A stretch of DNA of 64,000 nucleotides from Paramagnetospirillum magnetotacticum MS-1 (GCF_000829825.1 NZ_JXSL01000033.1:1-64000), one strand, 5' to 3'. Shown: positions 33,676 through 43,151, counted from the first letter of the stretch. Notes: a model not told the origin generated them from the sequence alone. Translations and numbers: made by a program.

Positions 33676-35223
33676 GTGGAGCTACTGCCATCTTGGACGA
33701 AAGCAGGATCGTGGACGCTGGGCCGCGATCCGCTTGGCATGCAGGCGACATCGGTGAGGATGTACCGCACCCTTGTTCCTGGCCTGACGAACGTGACCAA
33801 TCGGCTCCGATATTATTCGTTCTATTGCTGGGTGATCCAACACTACGAGGAGACGGAACACTCTGGCGATGAGGCCAAGTGGCGTATCTTCATTCGACGC
33901 GCAGAGGCGCTCTATGCTTTGGCTTGCAATATAGTAGACCCCCAGCAAAGCGATGGGTTGGCCGGGGGGCTCTGGGCCGGCGCCTTCCGACAGGCGCTAC
34001 CGAACGACACGATCGATCTGCGGCCACATACCGATCAGCCCGGACAGAGCGGTCAATACCTGAAAGCCACACGAGGAAATTTCGGCCAGTTCTACATTGC
34101 CAGCATGACGGAAGTCGAGTTGCTGACACCGTCCACACGTATCCCGATAGTCAGCAATCAGCTAGGACGGGACATGGCAAGCGCCTTCGCTGAATCCGTT
34201 GGCAAGACCACCGCACTGATCTCAAACGCAATAAGAACAGGCACTGTTACTCCAGCAGAACTCGCGGAGATCGGCGACGCGGCTCATCCGTCACGCATAC
34301 CGGCTGATTCAAAAGAAATGGCCATGCTTCGCAATTACCTGCTAGCAACGAACGAACTTGGGGGTAGCGGAAGTGCACGGCGATCTTCGGCATGGCTACT
34401 TCTCGACCTCTTGCGCCTAGGCGTTTCTGCGGAAGACGAAACTGGCGTTCGCAAAGCCTTCTATAATCGGCATGGGCCAGACGGATCACCCTATCGAGTA
34501 ACTGGACTCACCATAGATCGATGGATGGCGTTTCAGGCTAACGAACTATGTCACATCGCCTTCGAGGCGATTTTGAATGGGCTGCTGACCGAGCTGCAGA
34601 AATATCCGCTAGGCTTGGAGCCAAATTTGCTCATCACAAAGCTGCTGGCACCACTGTTGGCAAAACTAGGCACCTCAGGCCGATCCTGGCGCGATTGGTC
34701 GGCTGAAATTGGTGAGGAATTCATCGGATCCGAGGAGGCTCTGGCTGAGCCAATTCTCTCAACACTGCGTGACGTCAAATTGGCGTCAAACCAGGATGGG
34801 CTATCGAGCGCACTTCAACTGATTGCGGCCCTTTGGCACCGTTGGGGTGGAGAGGACACCTCGGTTCGCACGATGATTGAAGGCTATGCCGGAAGGGGTG
34901 GGAGGTCTCTATCTGGTGTTTTGCGCACTTTAGATGCACAAGCCTCAAACACTGTCGAAGACGCGCTAATGCAGACGATTCGTCGTCATCTGATCGCCGA
35001 TCACCTCACGATTGCCGGAAGAAAACTCGCCGCATCTGGCACTTTTACATATCACTTCACCCTGTCCGATGGGGTCGTATCGGATGGACGGGTGACAAAT
35101 TACGCCTACACAAATCCTCGCATAAAGAATCTCATTCGGTTTCTTCGAGATGCGAATCTTTACGACGGGTCTACCGTTACAAAATCTGGAACGAGGTTCT
35201 TGAGTGAAAACCAGCCTGTTTAA
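33676..35223 (+). CDS. unknown 515-residue protein paired with a PLD protein
   Basis: Starts at GTG 33676 after an AT-rich 225-base spacer (33451-33675) that probably holds the promoter. The 515 residues are mostly helical. A conserved-looking N-terminus (PLGMQATSVRMYRTLVPGL, then RLRYYSFYCWV) is followed by a region with IPIVSNQLGRDMA. No domain is recognised. The last 20 bases overlap the PLD gene, so the two proteins are made together and are likely partners. Confidence 0.7.
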   Translation: MELLPSWTKAGSWTLGRDPLGMQATSVRMYRTLVPGLTNVTNRLRYYSFYCWVIQHYEETEHSGDEAKWRIFIRRAEALYALACNIVDPQQSDGLAGGLWAGAFRQALPNDTIDLRPHTDQPGQSGQYLKATRGNFGQFYIASMTEVELLTPSTRIPIVSNQLGRDMASAFAESVGKTTALISNAIRTGTVTPAELAEIGDAAHPSRIPADSKEMAMLRNYLLATNELGGSGSARRSSAWLLLDLLRLGVSAEDETGVRKAFYNRHGPDGSPYRVTGLTIDRWMAFQANELCHIAFEAILNGLLTELQKYPLGLEPNLLITKLLAPLLAKLGTSGRSWRDWSAEIGEEFIGSEEALAEPILSTLRDVKLASNQDGLSSALQLIAALWHRWGGEDTSVRTMIEGYAGRGGRSLSGVLRTLDAQASNTVEDALMQTIRRHLIADHLTIAGRKLAASGTFTYHFTLSDGVVSDGRVTNYAYTNPRIKNLIRFLRDANLYDGSTVTKSGTRFLSENQPV

Positions 35224-37639
35224 GGATCTTGCTCGCTCCGGCTGGCACTCATCAATCATAACGACATACTCGGTCGATCCCGCATTCTATGATGGATCGA
35301 TCGAATACCGACTTCGTACATACGGCTGCGAGAACAACATTATGTTGGCGGATGCCGTTATGTTAAAGCGCGCACTAAGTGCAACTCCGGAAGCATTTAG
35401 GAACGCCGGGCGCCGCTATGCGCTCGTTCCCATCCAGGTTTCGGGTTGCTTCCATCCCAAAGTTCATCTGCGCCTCGGTACGGATCGAGCGCGCCTCATA
35501 ATCGGATCCGCGAACGCGACGGCTGCTGGGTGGGGAAGCAACCAAGAGATCTTTACGGCCATAGACTGGTCGCGTCGAGGTGAGGACCCCACGACGACCG
35601 TGACTGGCCCGCTCATCCGAAAGGCCTATGACTATCTCGAGTCCTGGCTTGCGGCCATACCTGGTGATGCCATGGATTTTAAGTTGCATCTCCATCGCAG
35701 AGATTCTCCTTGGCTCGGCGAACTGCGATCCAATTCCGATCCGATCGAGTTGCCGGACGGGTCGGCAATTGATCTTTTTTGCGAGAGGGGGGACGGAACA
35801 CCGGGAATTTTGAATCGCTTGTCGGCGCTGACCGCTGGCGAAATGGCTAAGCGATTGGTTGTGATTTCACCATATTGGGATAACGATCTGTCTGCGCTTC
35901 AAGAGCTTCGGCGCGCCCTGAACCATTGTCCGACCATCATCGCGTTGAATCCTGCCAAGAACGAATTCCCGATCGACGCCATCGACGCCGATGATCCCGC
36001 GAAGTTTTCTGCTGTTCATGATGATGAAGATGCGCATCGTTTTCTTCACGCAAAGGTTATTCTGATCGAGACCGACGTGGCGGACCACTTGCTATTCGGG
36101 AGCGCCAACTGTTCAGATGAGGCACTGGGCAGCGTGACTAAATCCGCCCGAAATGCCGAGGTCTCCGTGTATCGGCGTTTTCCGCCGGGGCGTGGAATGG
36201 ATTTGCTTGGACTAGACCTGGGCAACGTAATTGATCGCCGCGACATCCGGCGCCCAGCACCTGATTCCAAGATGTTCGAGGCCGGCCACTCCGCCGTGCC
36301 CGCCGGCACGATTGAGGCAGTGGAGCGATCCTTCACTTGGTGGCCCCCTAAAGGGAAGGATGCCGCTGGCGCGAGCATCCTTTTGACCGGAAGTGCGCTC
36401 CCGGTGAACCCGGTAGGCAATGGCCAGCATCGGGTGCTTCTGCCATTCGACCCTGTATTTCCAGTGATTGTTCGTGTGCAATTTGGTGATGGTCGGGTGA
36501 GTGACCCCATCGTGGTCCACGATGAAACAGCCCTGAGGTTGGCGTCGCCGGGCGTCACTGATCGGAGACTCAGAACGGCTTTTAATCGTGTGCTCGCGGG
36601 CGAAGAGGACATCATCGATCTTGCCCTTCAGGCCCATCTCCTTTTTGCGCTGGATGATAGTGCGCCGACCAGACAGGGGCATGCGACCGAGCGGGCTGAG
36701 CACGCATCGTCAGCCGCCGAGCCAAGGGAGTATGAGACGCCCGACGAATTTAGGCGTGCCGTGGCTCGGCGTCCCGGCACCGGCGAGAGTGGCCGCTTCA
36801 GCCTTGAGGATCCTGGCCTGCTTGATCTGTTGGCGATCATCCTGCGGGGCGTGACCGACGTTGGCGGTAAGGAGGCGCGGAAGAAGCGCGACGAGGAAGA
36901 AGATCGCGATCTCCACGCTGGCGAGACTGAGGATGGCGATGAAATTAATGAAGTAGCCCCCGAGGAAGCCGCCGGTCAGCCTAACGAAAACACTGGACCA
37001 AGCGCCACAACGGCTGAGGAACGTGTCTTCACTCCTGCCGACATTGAACGGCGAAGAAGGCAACTGCTTAAGGCGATGGCCGCCTTCGAGAAGATGCTCC
37101 GTTATCTAGCCGAGCATCCCCAGTCGGTCTCGAACCGCCTTACAGCTCAGACGGCTTTCATGCTCAATCTGATGCTTTTTGCCTGTACGAAGAAGCACCG
37201 AAAGGCAGATGGCGGTTCAGCTAGGCTCATGGCATTAGCTCCCGGCTCGACGGGAGATCGCGAACTGACCTTCGCTGTTCGGGCAGGCCGCCTTTTGCAG
37301 CAAATCTGGGTAGGGGGGCGCGATGGTGCTCTGGTCGATCACCTGCAGATCGATCCTCGCTATTCGTCGATGCCCGACGACGTCTTCTTTCTGATTGCCA
37401 TGTCACGCTGGGCGATCGCTAGGGCATTCTTGGCAGCATCGGCCACCTCCCTTTCAACGGCTCTCCAAGCCTCGGCTGTGAAGATTTACCGGTCAACCCT
37501 TCGATACGGTCCGGTGGACGCAGATGCTGAACAGAGTTTTATTGAACGTCTGGACGCCAGCCTCGACTTCAAGCCAGACGAAACTGGCAAGCTGATCGAA
37601 CATTGCCGACAATTTGCAGCTGCCGTTGGTTCGCGATAG
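35204..37639 (+). CDS. large PLD-family protein (811 aa)
   Basis: Starts at GTG 35204 inside the previous gene. Two PLD-like units are visible: CFHPKVHLRL with GSANATA (about residues 82-105), and FLHAKVILIE with GSANCSDEA (about 279-305). The first lacks the usual Asp after the Lys. A disordered acidic stretch lies near 560-610, followed by a helical C-terminus of 200 residues. PLD nucleases act in DISARM and Mokosh. Here it follows the 515-residue protein and precedes a nuclease-helicase. Confidence 0.8.
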   Translation: MKTSLFKDLARSGWHSSIITTYSVDPAFYDGSIEYRLRTYGCENNIMLADAVMLKRALSATPEAFRNAGRRYALVPIQVSGCFHPKVHLRLGTDRARLIIGSANATAAGWGSNQEIFTAIDWSRRGEDPTTTVTGPLIRKAYDYLESWLAAIPGDAMDFKLHLHRRDSPWLGELRSNSDPIELPDGSAIDLFCERGDGTPGILNRLSALTAGEMAKRLVVISPYWDNDLSALQELRRALNHCPTIIALNPAKNEFPIDAIDADDPAKFSAVHDDEDAHRFLHAKVILIETDVADHLLFGSANCSDEALGSVTKSARNAEVSVYRRFPPGRGMDLLGLDLGNVIDRRDIRRPAPDSKMFEAGHSAVPAGTIEAVERSFTWWPPKGKDAAGASILLTGSALPVNPVGNGQHRVLLPFDPVFPVIVRVQFGDGRVSDPIVVHDETALRLASPGVTDRRLRTAFNRVLAGEEDIIDLALQAHLLFALDDSAPTRQGHATERAEHASSAAEPREYETPDEFRRAVARRPGTGESGRFSLEDPGLLDLLAIILRGVTDVGGKEARKKRDEEEDRDLHAGETEDGDEINEVAPEEAAGQPNENTGPSATTAEERVFTPADIERRRRQLLKAMAAFEKMLRYLAEHPQSVSNRLTAQTAFMLNLMLFACTKKHRKADGGSARLMALAPGSTGDRELTFAVRAGRLLQQIWVGGRDGALVDHLQIDPRYSSMPDDVFFLIAMSRWAIARAFLAASATSLSTALQASAVKIYRSTLRYGPVDADAEQSFIERLDASLDFKPDETGKLIEHCRQFAAAVGSR

Positions 37640-37712
37640 ACGCGCCTGAAAAGGCTGGGCCGAAAAATTTGCTTTCAATTGCATGCACCCGTGCCGAACG
37701 CGCACTGACGAG

Positions 37713-37727
37713 TGACCAGTTTGGTCA
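37713..37727. promoter_or_regulatory. perfect WYL-type palindrome (TGACCAGTTTGGTCA)
   Basis: Both arms are exact, TGACCA and TGGTCA, with three bases between. It lies 98 bases upstream of the RecB-helicase gene, in the 186-base space after the PLD gene, so that gene may have its own regulated promoter. Confidence 0.6.
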
Positions 37728-37825
37728 TCAATCGCCCCGATGATATTGAAAACCGGAGATGATGATGGATCACAGCGCGGCGGCATTGCGGCATTTCTGG
37801 CGCATGACCATGGACAGGAATACCA

Positions 37826-40800
37826 ATGAGACGCTTCAACGACGATCTGCTCCTCTCCTCCGGTGACCTGACCACTTTCCTGGGCTGCCGCCATGCCAGC
37901 GCGCTGGATTACCGCGCCCTGGACGAGAACCTGGAGACTGCTGCGCCGGACGCAACGCTGGAGTTCCTACAGCAGAAGGGCATCGCCCACGAGCAGGCGT
38001 ATCTGGCCAAGCTGAAAAACGAAGGCCGTCTTGTGGCAATCATTTCCGATCACGCCAAGCTGCCGGAACGGGTCCAGATGACCCTGGAAGCCATGCGCCG
38101 GGGCGACGAGGTAATCTACCAAGCGGCGCTGCACGACGGATGCTGGCATGGATTTGCGGACTTCCTGGAACGGTCCCCTGTGCCGTCGGCACTGGGCGGC
38201 TGGTCCTATGACGTCGCTGACACCAAACTCAGTACAAGCATGTCGGCCAAGTATGCCGTTCAGCTTTCCATCTACAGCAACCTGATCGCTGCAGTGCAGG
38301 GCCGCGCCCCGACCCGCATGTCAATCTGCCTGGGCAACGGCAACATCGAGACACTGCGACCAGGAGATTATGTCCACTATATTGGCCACGCCCAACGCCG
38401 CCTAGAGGCATTCCTAGCTGATAACGCAGATCGCGGCGCAACCTTGGCCGAGCCCTGTGCCCATTGCGGCATGTGCCAGTGGCGAGATCGCTGCAAGGCC
38501 GAGTGGGTGGCAACCGACCACCTCTCCCTGGTGGCCAACATCCGTTCGACCCAGCGAGAGAAGCTCCTAGTGGCCGGGGTGAACACGGTGACCGAGTTGG
38601 CCGAGTTTCCCGACGACCAGTGTGTGCCCGGTATGAACCCTGACATCCTGAGACGACTGAGGGCACAGGCTCGACTGCAGGTGGCCGTGCGCGGCAACGA
38701 CCAGCATCTTTACGAGTTGCTCCCCGCTCCTGCTGGCCGCGGCTTCGCTCGCATGCCTCGACCCGCTGAAGTTGATCTGTTCTTCGACATGGAGGGCGAT
38801 CCGCTTTACCCTGGAGGGTTGGAATACCTGTTCGGTGTCCACGTTGGGCACCCGGAAACCGGTAAGTTCCTGGCGTTCTGGGGGCATGACCGCGCGGGCG
38901 AGAAGAAGGCCCTGGAGGACTTCCTGGATTTCGTCACCGAGCATTTGGCCCAGCACCCAGACGCACACATCTACCACTACAATCACTATGAAATTACGGC
39001 CGTCCGTCGGCTGGCCATGGCCCATGCTACCCGGGAGGCCGTGGTCGATGACCTGCTCCGGCACCAAAAGTTTGTCGACCTGCTCAAGGTGGTCCGCGAA
39101 GGGCTCCTTGTCAGTGAGCCACGCTATAGCCTGAAGAACATCGAGCACTTCTACATGGGGAAGCGCGATGGCGATGTGGCGACGGCGGCTGACAGCATTG
39201 TCGCCTACGAAAAATGGCGTGCCACCCCGGACCAGCAGACCCTCGATGACATCGAGCATTATAACGCCATCGATTGCCGTTCTACTGCATTGCTGCGCGA
39301 CTGGCTGCTGTCCATTCGCCCGGCCGAGACGACGTGGTTTGACCCTGCCGATGTCGCCCCTGATGAGGAGACGCTGGCCCGGCAGGCCGAGGCGGAAACT
39401 GAACGGCTGGCTATCGAAGCCCGGTTGCTGACCGACGTGTCTGAAGTCGAGCGGCCGTTCCGTCAGTTGGTCGCCGACCTAGTCGAATTCCACCGCCGAG
39501 AAGCCAAGCCAGGCTGGTGGGCGCTGTTCGACCGTCAGGACCGCGAAGAGAACGAACTAATCGACGACACTGAGTGCCTGGGCGGCCTGCGCTTGCAGGA
39601 CGAGCCGGTGAAGGAGAAGCAGTCGCTGGTCCACACCTACCATTTCCCACCCCAGGAGACGAAGCTGCGCAAAGGAGGCAAGCCGCTTGCCGTCGATACA
39701 CTGGAGCGGGTCGGAACTGTCGAGCGCCTGGACATGGACAGGGGTGTCTTGGTGCTGAAGCGGGCCGTCAGAAAGGGCCCGCTGCCTCAGACGCTCAACA
39801 TCGGCCCTGAAAGCCCTATCGCAAACAAGGTCCTGCGCGGAGCCATCAGGAGATTTGCCGACAGCGTCGCTGACGGCAGTGGCAAGTTCCTCGCCGTCGA
39901 ACGCATCCTGCGTCGCGCCCCCCCGTACCTGACAGACTATGCTCCCGGTCAGCCACTGGTCGTCGAGGGACAGGGTCTGGTCGATGCGGCCATAACTGCC
40001 GTGGGCGCAATGGACAACAGTCACCTGTTCATCCAGGGGCCGCCCGGCACAGGCAAGACCTATACCTCAAGCCATGTCATCGTGGAGATGATGCGCCGGG
40101 GCAAGACAATTGGCGTTGCCTCCAACTCCCACAAAGCCATCAACAACCTCCTGGCTGGGATCGAGAAAGCTGCCAAGGAACGCGGTTTCATCTTCAGCGG
40201 CATCAAGAAGTCGACCGACGAAGAGAACGCCTTCGGCGGCAGCATGATCCGGGATGTCTATGACAACGCCGAGGTGCTGACCGGCACTCAGCTAATCGCC
40301 GGAACGGCCTGGATGTTCGCCCGCGAGGAGTTCGAGCAAACTATCGACTACCTGTTCATCGACGAAGCTGGTCAGGTGGCGTTAGGGCACTTGGTCGCAA
40401 TGGGTACGGCCGCGCGCAACATCGTTCTGGTCGGTGACCAGCAGCAACTTGGGCAGCCGGTCCAAGGTGTCCATCCCGGTGAATCTGGCGCCAATGCCCT
40501 GGACCACTTGCTCCAGGGGGCCGCAACTGTGCCACCAGACCGCGGCATCTTTCTGGACGTTAGCTGGCGCATGCACCCTGCCGTTTGCAGATGGATTTCT
40601 GACGCCATCTACGAAGGGCGCCTGCACAGCCATCCTTCGACAGCACAGCAGGCATTGCTGCTGGACAACAGTGCTCATGCGGTACTGGCATCTGCCGGGC
40701 TTCGTTTCCTCCCTATCGACCATGTCGGCCGCAGCCAGCGTTGCCCCGAGGAAGCGGAGACCATCAAGGCCATCTGGCACAACCTATTGGGCCAGCGGTG

Positions 40801-41173
40801 GCGAGACCGCCATGGCGTCGAGCGCTCCATCACCCCCGAGGACGTGCTCGTCGTGGCGCCCTACAACGTGCAGGTCAACACCATCCGGGACGCTTTGCCC
40901 GATGGCGCCCGGGTCGGTACAGTCGACAAGTTCCAGGGCCAGGAAGCCGTCGTCGCAATCGTCTCGATGACGACCTCGAGTGGCGATGACTTGCCGCGAG
41001 ACATCGAGTTCCTATTCAGTCGGAACCGCCTGAACGTTGCTGTCTCGCGAGCCCAGTGTCTGGCCATCGTGGTGGCCAGTCCCAGACTGCTCGAGGTTAC
41101 CTGTGGCAGCGTCAGGGATATGAGGCTGGTTGATACCCTTTGCCATGCGTACCAATGGGGTATCGGTCAGTAA
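37826..41173 (+). CDS. TM0106-family RecB-like nuclease fused to SF1 helicase
   Basis: A 1115-residue protein. The N-terminal 250 residues are RecB-like (SSGDLTTFLGCRHAS; DVADTKLS around residue 130; CAHCGMCQWRDRC near 210, a Cys cluster). Next is an RNase H-like exonuclease region (LFFDMEGDPLY, YHYNHYE, HYNAIDCRS). The C-terminal half is a DNA2/NAM7 helicase with Walker A QGPPGTGKTY at about 736, FIDEAGQV at about 843, GDQQQLGQP and DKFQGQEA, and a late VAVSRAQ. It should cut and unwind nucleic acid. It belongs with the PLD and HEPN genes. Confidence 0.85.
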   Translation: MRRFNDDLLLSSGDLTTFLGCRHASALDYRALDENLETAAPDATLEFLQQKGIAHEQAYLAKLKNEGRLVAIISDHAKLPERVQMTLEAMRRGDEVIYQAALHDGCWHGFADFLERSPVPSALGGWSYDVADTKLSTSMSAKYAVQLSIYSNLIAAVQGRAPTRMSICLGNGNIETLRPGDYVHYIGHAQRRLEAFLADNADRGATLAEPCAHCGMCQWRDRCKAEWVATDHLSLVANIRSTQREKLLVAGVNTVTELAEFPDDQCVPGMNPDILRRLRAQARLQVAVRGNDQHLYELLPAPAGRGFARMPRPAEVDLFFDMEGDPLYPGGLEYLFGVHVGHPETGKFLAFWGHDRAGEKKALEDFLDFVTEHLAQHPDAHIYHYNHYEITAVRRLAMAHATREAVVDDLLRHQKFVDLLKVVREGLLVSEPRYSLKNIEHFYMGKRDGDVATAADSIVAYEKWRATPDQQTLDDIEHYNAIDCRSTALLRDWLLSIRPAETTWFDPADVAPDEETLARQAEAETERLAIEARLLTDVSEVERPFRQLVADLVEFHRREAKPGWWALFDRQDREENELIDDTECLGGLRLQDEPVKEKQSLVHTYHFPPQETKLRKGGKPLAVDTLERVGTVERLDMDRGVLVLKRAVRKGPLPQTLNIGPESPIANKVLRGAIRRFADSVADGSGKFLAVERILRRAPPYLTDYAPGQPLVVEGQGLVDAAITAVGAMDNSHLFIQGPPGTGKTYTSSHVIVEMMRRGKTIGVASNSHKAINNLLAGIEKAAKERGFIFSGIKKSTDEENAFGGSMIRDVYDNAEVLTGTQLIAGTAWMFAREEFEQTIDYLFIDEAGQVALGHLVAMGTAARNIVLVGDQQQLGQPVQGVHPGESGANALDHLLQGAATVPPDRGIFLDVSWRMHPAVCRWISDAIYEGRLHSHPSTAQQALLLDNSAHAVLASAGLRFLPIDHVGRSQRCPEEAETIKAIWHNLLGQRWRDRHGVERSITPEDVLVVAPYNVQVNTIRDALPDGARVGTVDKFQGQEAVVAIVSMTTSSGDDLPRDIEFLFSRNRLNVAVSRAQCLAIVVASPRLLEVTCGSVRDMRLVDTLCHAYQWGIGQ

Positions 41174-41206
41174 CAGGATGAGCATGTCAGGCATTCGGGC
41201 GTCTAT

Positions 41207-41216
41207 CGGTGACCAC
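41207..41216. repeat. target-site duplication, left copy (CGGTGACCAC)
   Basis: A 10-base direct repeat identical to 42406-42415, directly outside the inverted repeats. It marks a clean insertion of the element between. Confidence 0.85.
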
Positions 41217-41300
41217 CTCACCACCCATCAAATTTCCTTGACCTGAAGAATCGACGTGTGATTCGAAGAGTCCGCCGGATTTCATGGGGGCGGAGGAGCG

Positions 41301-42302
41301 ATGAAGGGTGGGATCGAAGTTATCGCGGAGACGATCTGCGAGGACATGCGTGTGCGGCTTCCCCGGCAGAACAAGAAGCAACGGGAAGGTCTGGCGCTTC
41401 TGGCTGCGACGATGCTTGATGTTCGCAGCGCCAACCTGATGGACGTGGCGGCGTCGTTGCCTCGACAGGCCGAGCGGCTGGACATGCGTTACCAATGGAT
41501 CAGCCGCGTGTTGGGCAACGCGCTGATCGATGTCGACGAGGTGATGGCTCCTTACGTTCGGGACATTCTGGGGCGTCTGGTGGGAGACGGGCGGCGGTTG
41601 GTGTTGATCATCGACCAGACCCAGGCGAACGAGGTGCAGCAGGCGGTCGTGGTGGCCGTCCGTGTCGGCGAACGATCTTTGCCCCTGGCGTGGCGGGTCA
41701 AGAAGACGCAAGGGGCGATTGGTTTTGCCGAACAGCGCGAAGCCCTTGAGGTCGTGGCGGGGCTGTTGCCCGAGGGCGTGCGTCCGGTGCTGATGGGCGA
41801 CCGGTTCTACGGCAGCCCCGACCTGATTGCCTGGTGCCGGACGCAGAGCTGGGATTGGCGCTTGCGGCTGAAGCAGGATCTTCTGGTCTTCGAAGACGGC
41901 GGCGAAAGCACCTTGGCCGAGTGCTTCGCGCGCGGCGAGCGCATGCTGACCGGCGTCGAGTTGACCGGGAAACGGGTGCCGACCAACGTCGCCATGGTTC
42001 ATGAAGCGGGCCATCCGGAGCCGTGGATTATTGCCTTGTCCGAAGCCCCGACCGTCCATCGCGCCTTCGATTACGGCCTGCGCTGGGGTATCGAGGCCAT
42101 GTTCTCCGACTTCAAGACCAGGGGTTTCGGGCTGGAAGACAGCCATATTCAGCGCGCTGACCGGATGGATCGTCTCATCATGGTGATGGCGCTCGCCCTG
42201 TTCTGGGCGGTCTCCACTGGGATGTGGGCGGCCGTCCATGCGGCATCACCCGACGAAAAAAAGACAGGCCAAACCAGCCCAAGAACGTCATCCGAAGCAT
42301 GA
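41301..42302 (+). CDS. IS4-type DDE transposase, with likely -1 frameshift extension
   Basis: The zero frame gives 333 residues with LIIDQTQAN (first Asp), MGDRFYGSPDL (second) and LRWGIEAMFSDFKTRGFGLE (third acidic, YREK-like), the IS4 layout. Near the end an A AAA AAG heptamer at 42257-42263 lies exactly in frame for -1 slippage. Slipping leads to a frame open to 42394, adding a basic tail with SFFKRGIRRIQ and WGLPPLWAVWRI. Such a tail is usual in related transposases. It could be programmed or a damaging indel. Confidence 0.85.
   Translation: MKGGIEVIAETICEDMRVRLPRQNKKQREGLALLAATMLDVRSANLMDVAASLPRQAERLDMRYQWISRVLGNALIDVDEVMAPYVRDILGRLVGDGRRLVLIIDQTQANEVQQAVVVAVRVGERSLPLAWRVKKTQGAIGFAEQREALEVVAGLLPEGVRPVLMGDRFYGSPDLIAWCRTQSWDWRLRLKQDLLVFEDGGESTLAECFARGERMLTGVELTGKRVPTNVAMVHEAGHPEPWIIALSEAPTVHRAFDYGLRWGIEAMFSDFKTRGFGLEDSHIQRADRMDRLIMVMALALFWAVSTGMWAAVHAASPDEKKTGQTSPRTSSEA
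42257..42263 (+). other. A AAA AAG slippery heptamer in the transposase
   Basis: The reading frame is gaA AAA AAG, the strongest -1 slip site known in bacteria. After slipping, 43 further codons are open up to the TGA at 42392-42394, inside the right inverted repeat. Confidence 0.65.
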
Positions 42303-42405
42303 TGTCGTTCTTCAAGCGCGGCATCCGCCGTATCCAGACTTGCCTTCAGCGCCTATGGGGCCTGCCACCACTCTGGGCCGTTTGGAGAATCTGATGGGTG
42401 GTGAG

Positions 42406-42415
42406 CGGTGACCAC
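42406..42415. repeat. target-site duplication, right copy (CGGTGACCAC)
   Basis: Exact copy of 41207-41216. Confidence 0.85.
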
Positions 42416-42479
42416 GACTTGGGGAAGCCAGCACTCACGGAATCGGCTAACATTCCTTCTGGGATGCTAACCGAGGGGG

Positions 42480-43151
42480 ATGACGGTCGTGGGCCAGGCA
42501 CTGACATTCGAGGCACTTAAAGCGAAGCAGCGCGAACTGCGGAACGGCTTCCCGACCAATCTAGGATTGCGCGTCCACCGGGCGTTGAGTTGGCTGCTAC
42601 GGGCTGAAATGTCCGGGGATGATCAAGACGCCAGATTCATCTTCCTGTGGGTGGCCTTCAACGCAGCCTATGCCGAGGACCGAGGTGATGCCGACCTGGC
42701 CAGCGAACGCAGCAGCTTTACGGACTATTTCGAGAGGGTCATTGCCCTGGACAGCGGACAACGTATCTATGATGCCATTTGGCGGCGCTTCTCAGGCCCA
42801 ATCCGTGTCCTATTGGATAACAAGTACGTCTACCAGCCTTTCTGGAGCCATCATAACCAGGTCCCCGGCTTTGATGACTGGGAAGAACGGTTTACCAAGA
42901 GCAGGCGGAAACTCAAGAAGGCTGTTGGCGAGCACGATACCAAGGTCATCTTGACGACGCTGTTCGACCGCCTTTATGTGTTGCGCAACCAATTGGTCCA
43001 TGGGGGCGCCACTTGGAACAGTTCAGTGAACCGAGCCCAAGTGACGGACGGCGCGGCCATTATGGGATTCCTGCTGCCGCTTTTCGCAGACATCATGATG
43101 GACAATCCTGGAGAACCTTGGGGAGCGCCGTATTATCCGGTCATTGATTGA
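42480..43151 (+). CDS. HEPN-domain protein
   Basis: A 223-residue helical protein. LRNQLVHGG at 168-176 is the RN-x3-H motif of HEPN ribonucleases (Arg169, His174). The N-terminal part, RVHRALSWLLRAEM and FIFLWVAFNAAYAED, matches HEPN-like proteins often annotated as Apea-like or unknown. HEPN proteins often act as RNases in defence or toxin systems. Before the IS arrived it stood about 107 bases after the nuclease-helicase gene, so it may belong to that system. Confidence 0.75.
   Translation: MTVVGQALTFEALKAKQRELRNGFPTNLGLRVHRALSWLLRAEMSGDDQDARFIFLWVAFNAAYAEDRGDADLASERSSFTDYFERVIALDSGQRIYDAIWRRFSGPIRVLLDNKYVYQPFWSHHNQVPGFDDWEERFTKSRRKLKKAVGEHDTKVILTTLFDRLYVLRNQLVHGGATWNSSVNRAQVTDGAAIMGFLLPLFADIMMDNPGEPWGAPYYPVID

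Larger units (their letters stand above)
41217..42405 (+). mobile_element. IS4-type insertion sequence, 1189 bp
   Basis: The ends are perfect 14-base inverted repeats, CTCACCACCCATCA at 41217-41230 and TGATGGGTGGTGAG at 42392-42405, with partial similarity continuing inwards. A 10-base target duplication flanks them, in the 9-12 range known for IS4. One transposase gene fills the inside. It lies between the nuclease-helicase gene and the HEPN gene and interrupts only the space between them. Confidence 0.9.

Noticed and set aside
37761-37870. Short frame starting ATGATGATG before the nuclease-helicase gene
   Set aside because: It runs into that gene in another frame and has no recognisable features; the tandem ATGs are probably chance.
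41187-42239. 350-residue leftward frame opposite the transposase
   Set aside because: His/Gln/Gly-rich shadow of a clear transposase that ends within the IS boundaries.
42406-42479. WYL-type operator formed by the TGACCA in the IS target duplication
   Set aside because: The second arm in the rebuilt empty site (TTGGGG) does not match TGGTCA at the right distance.
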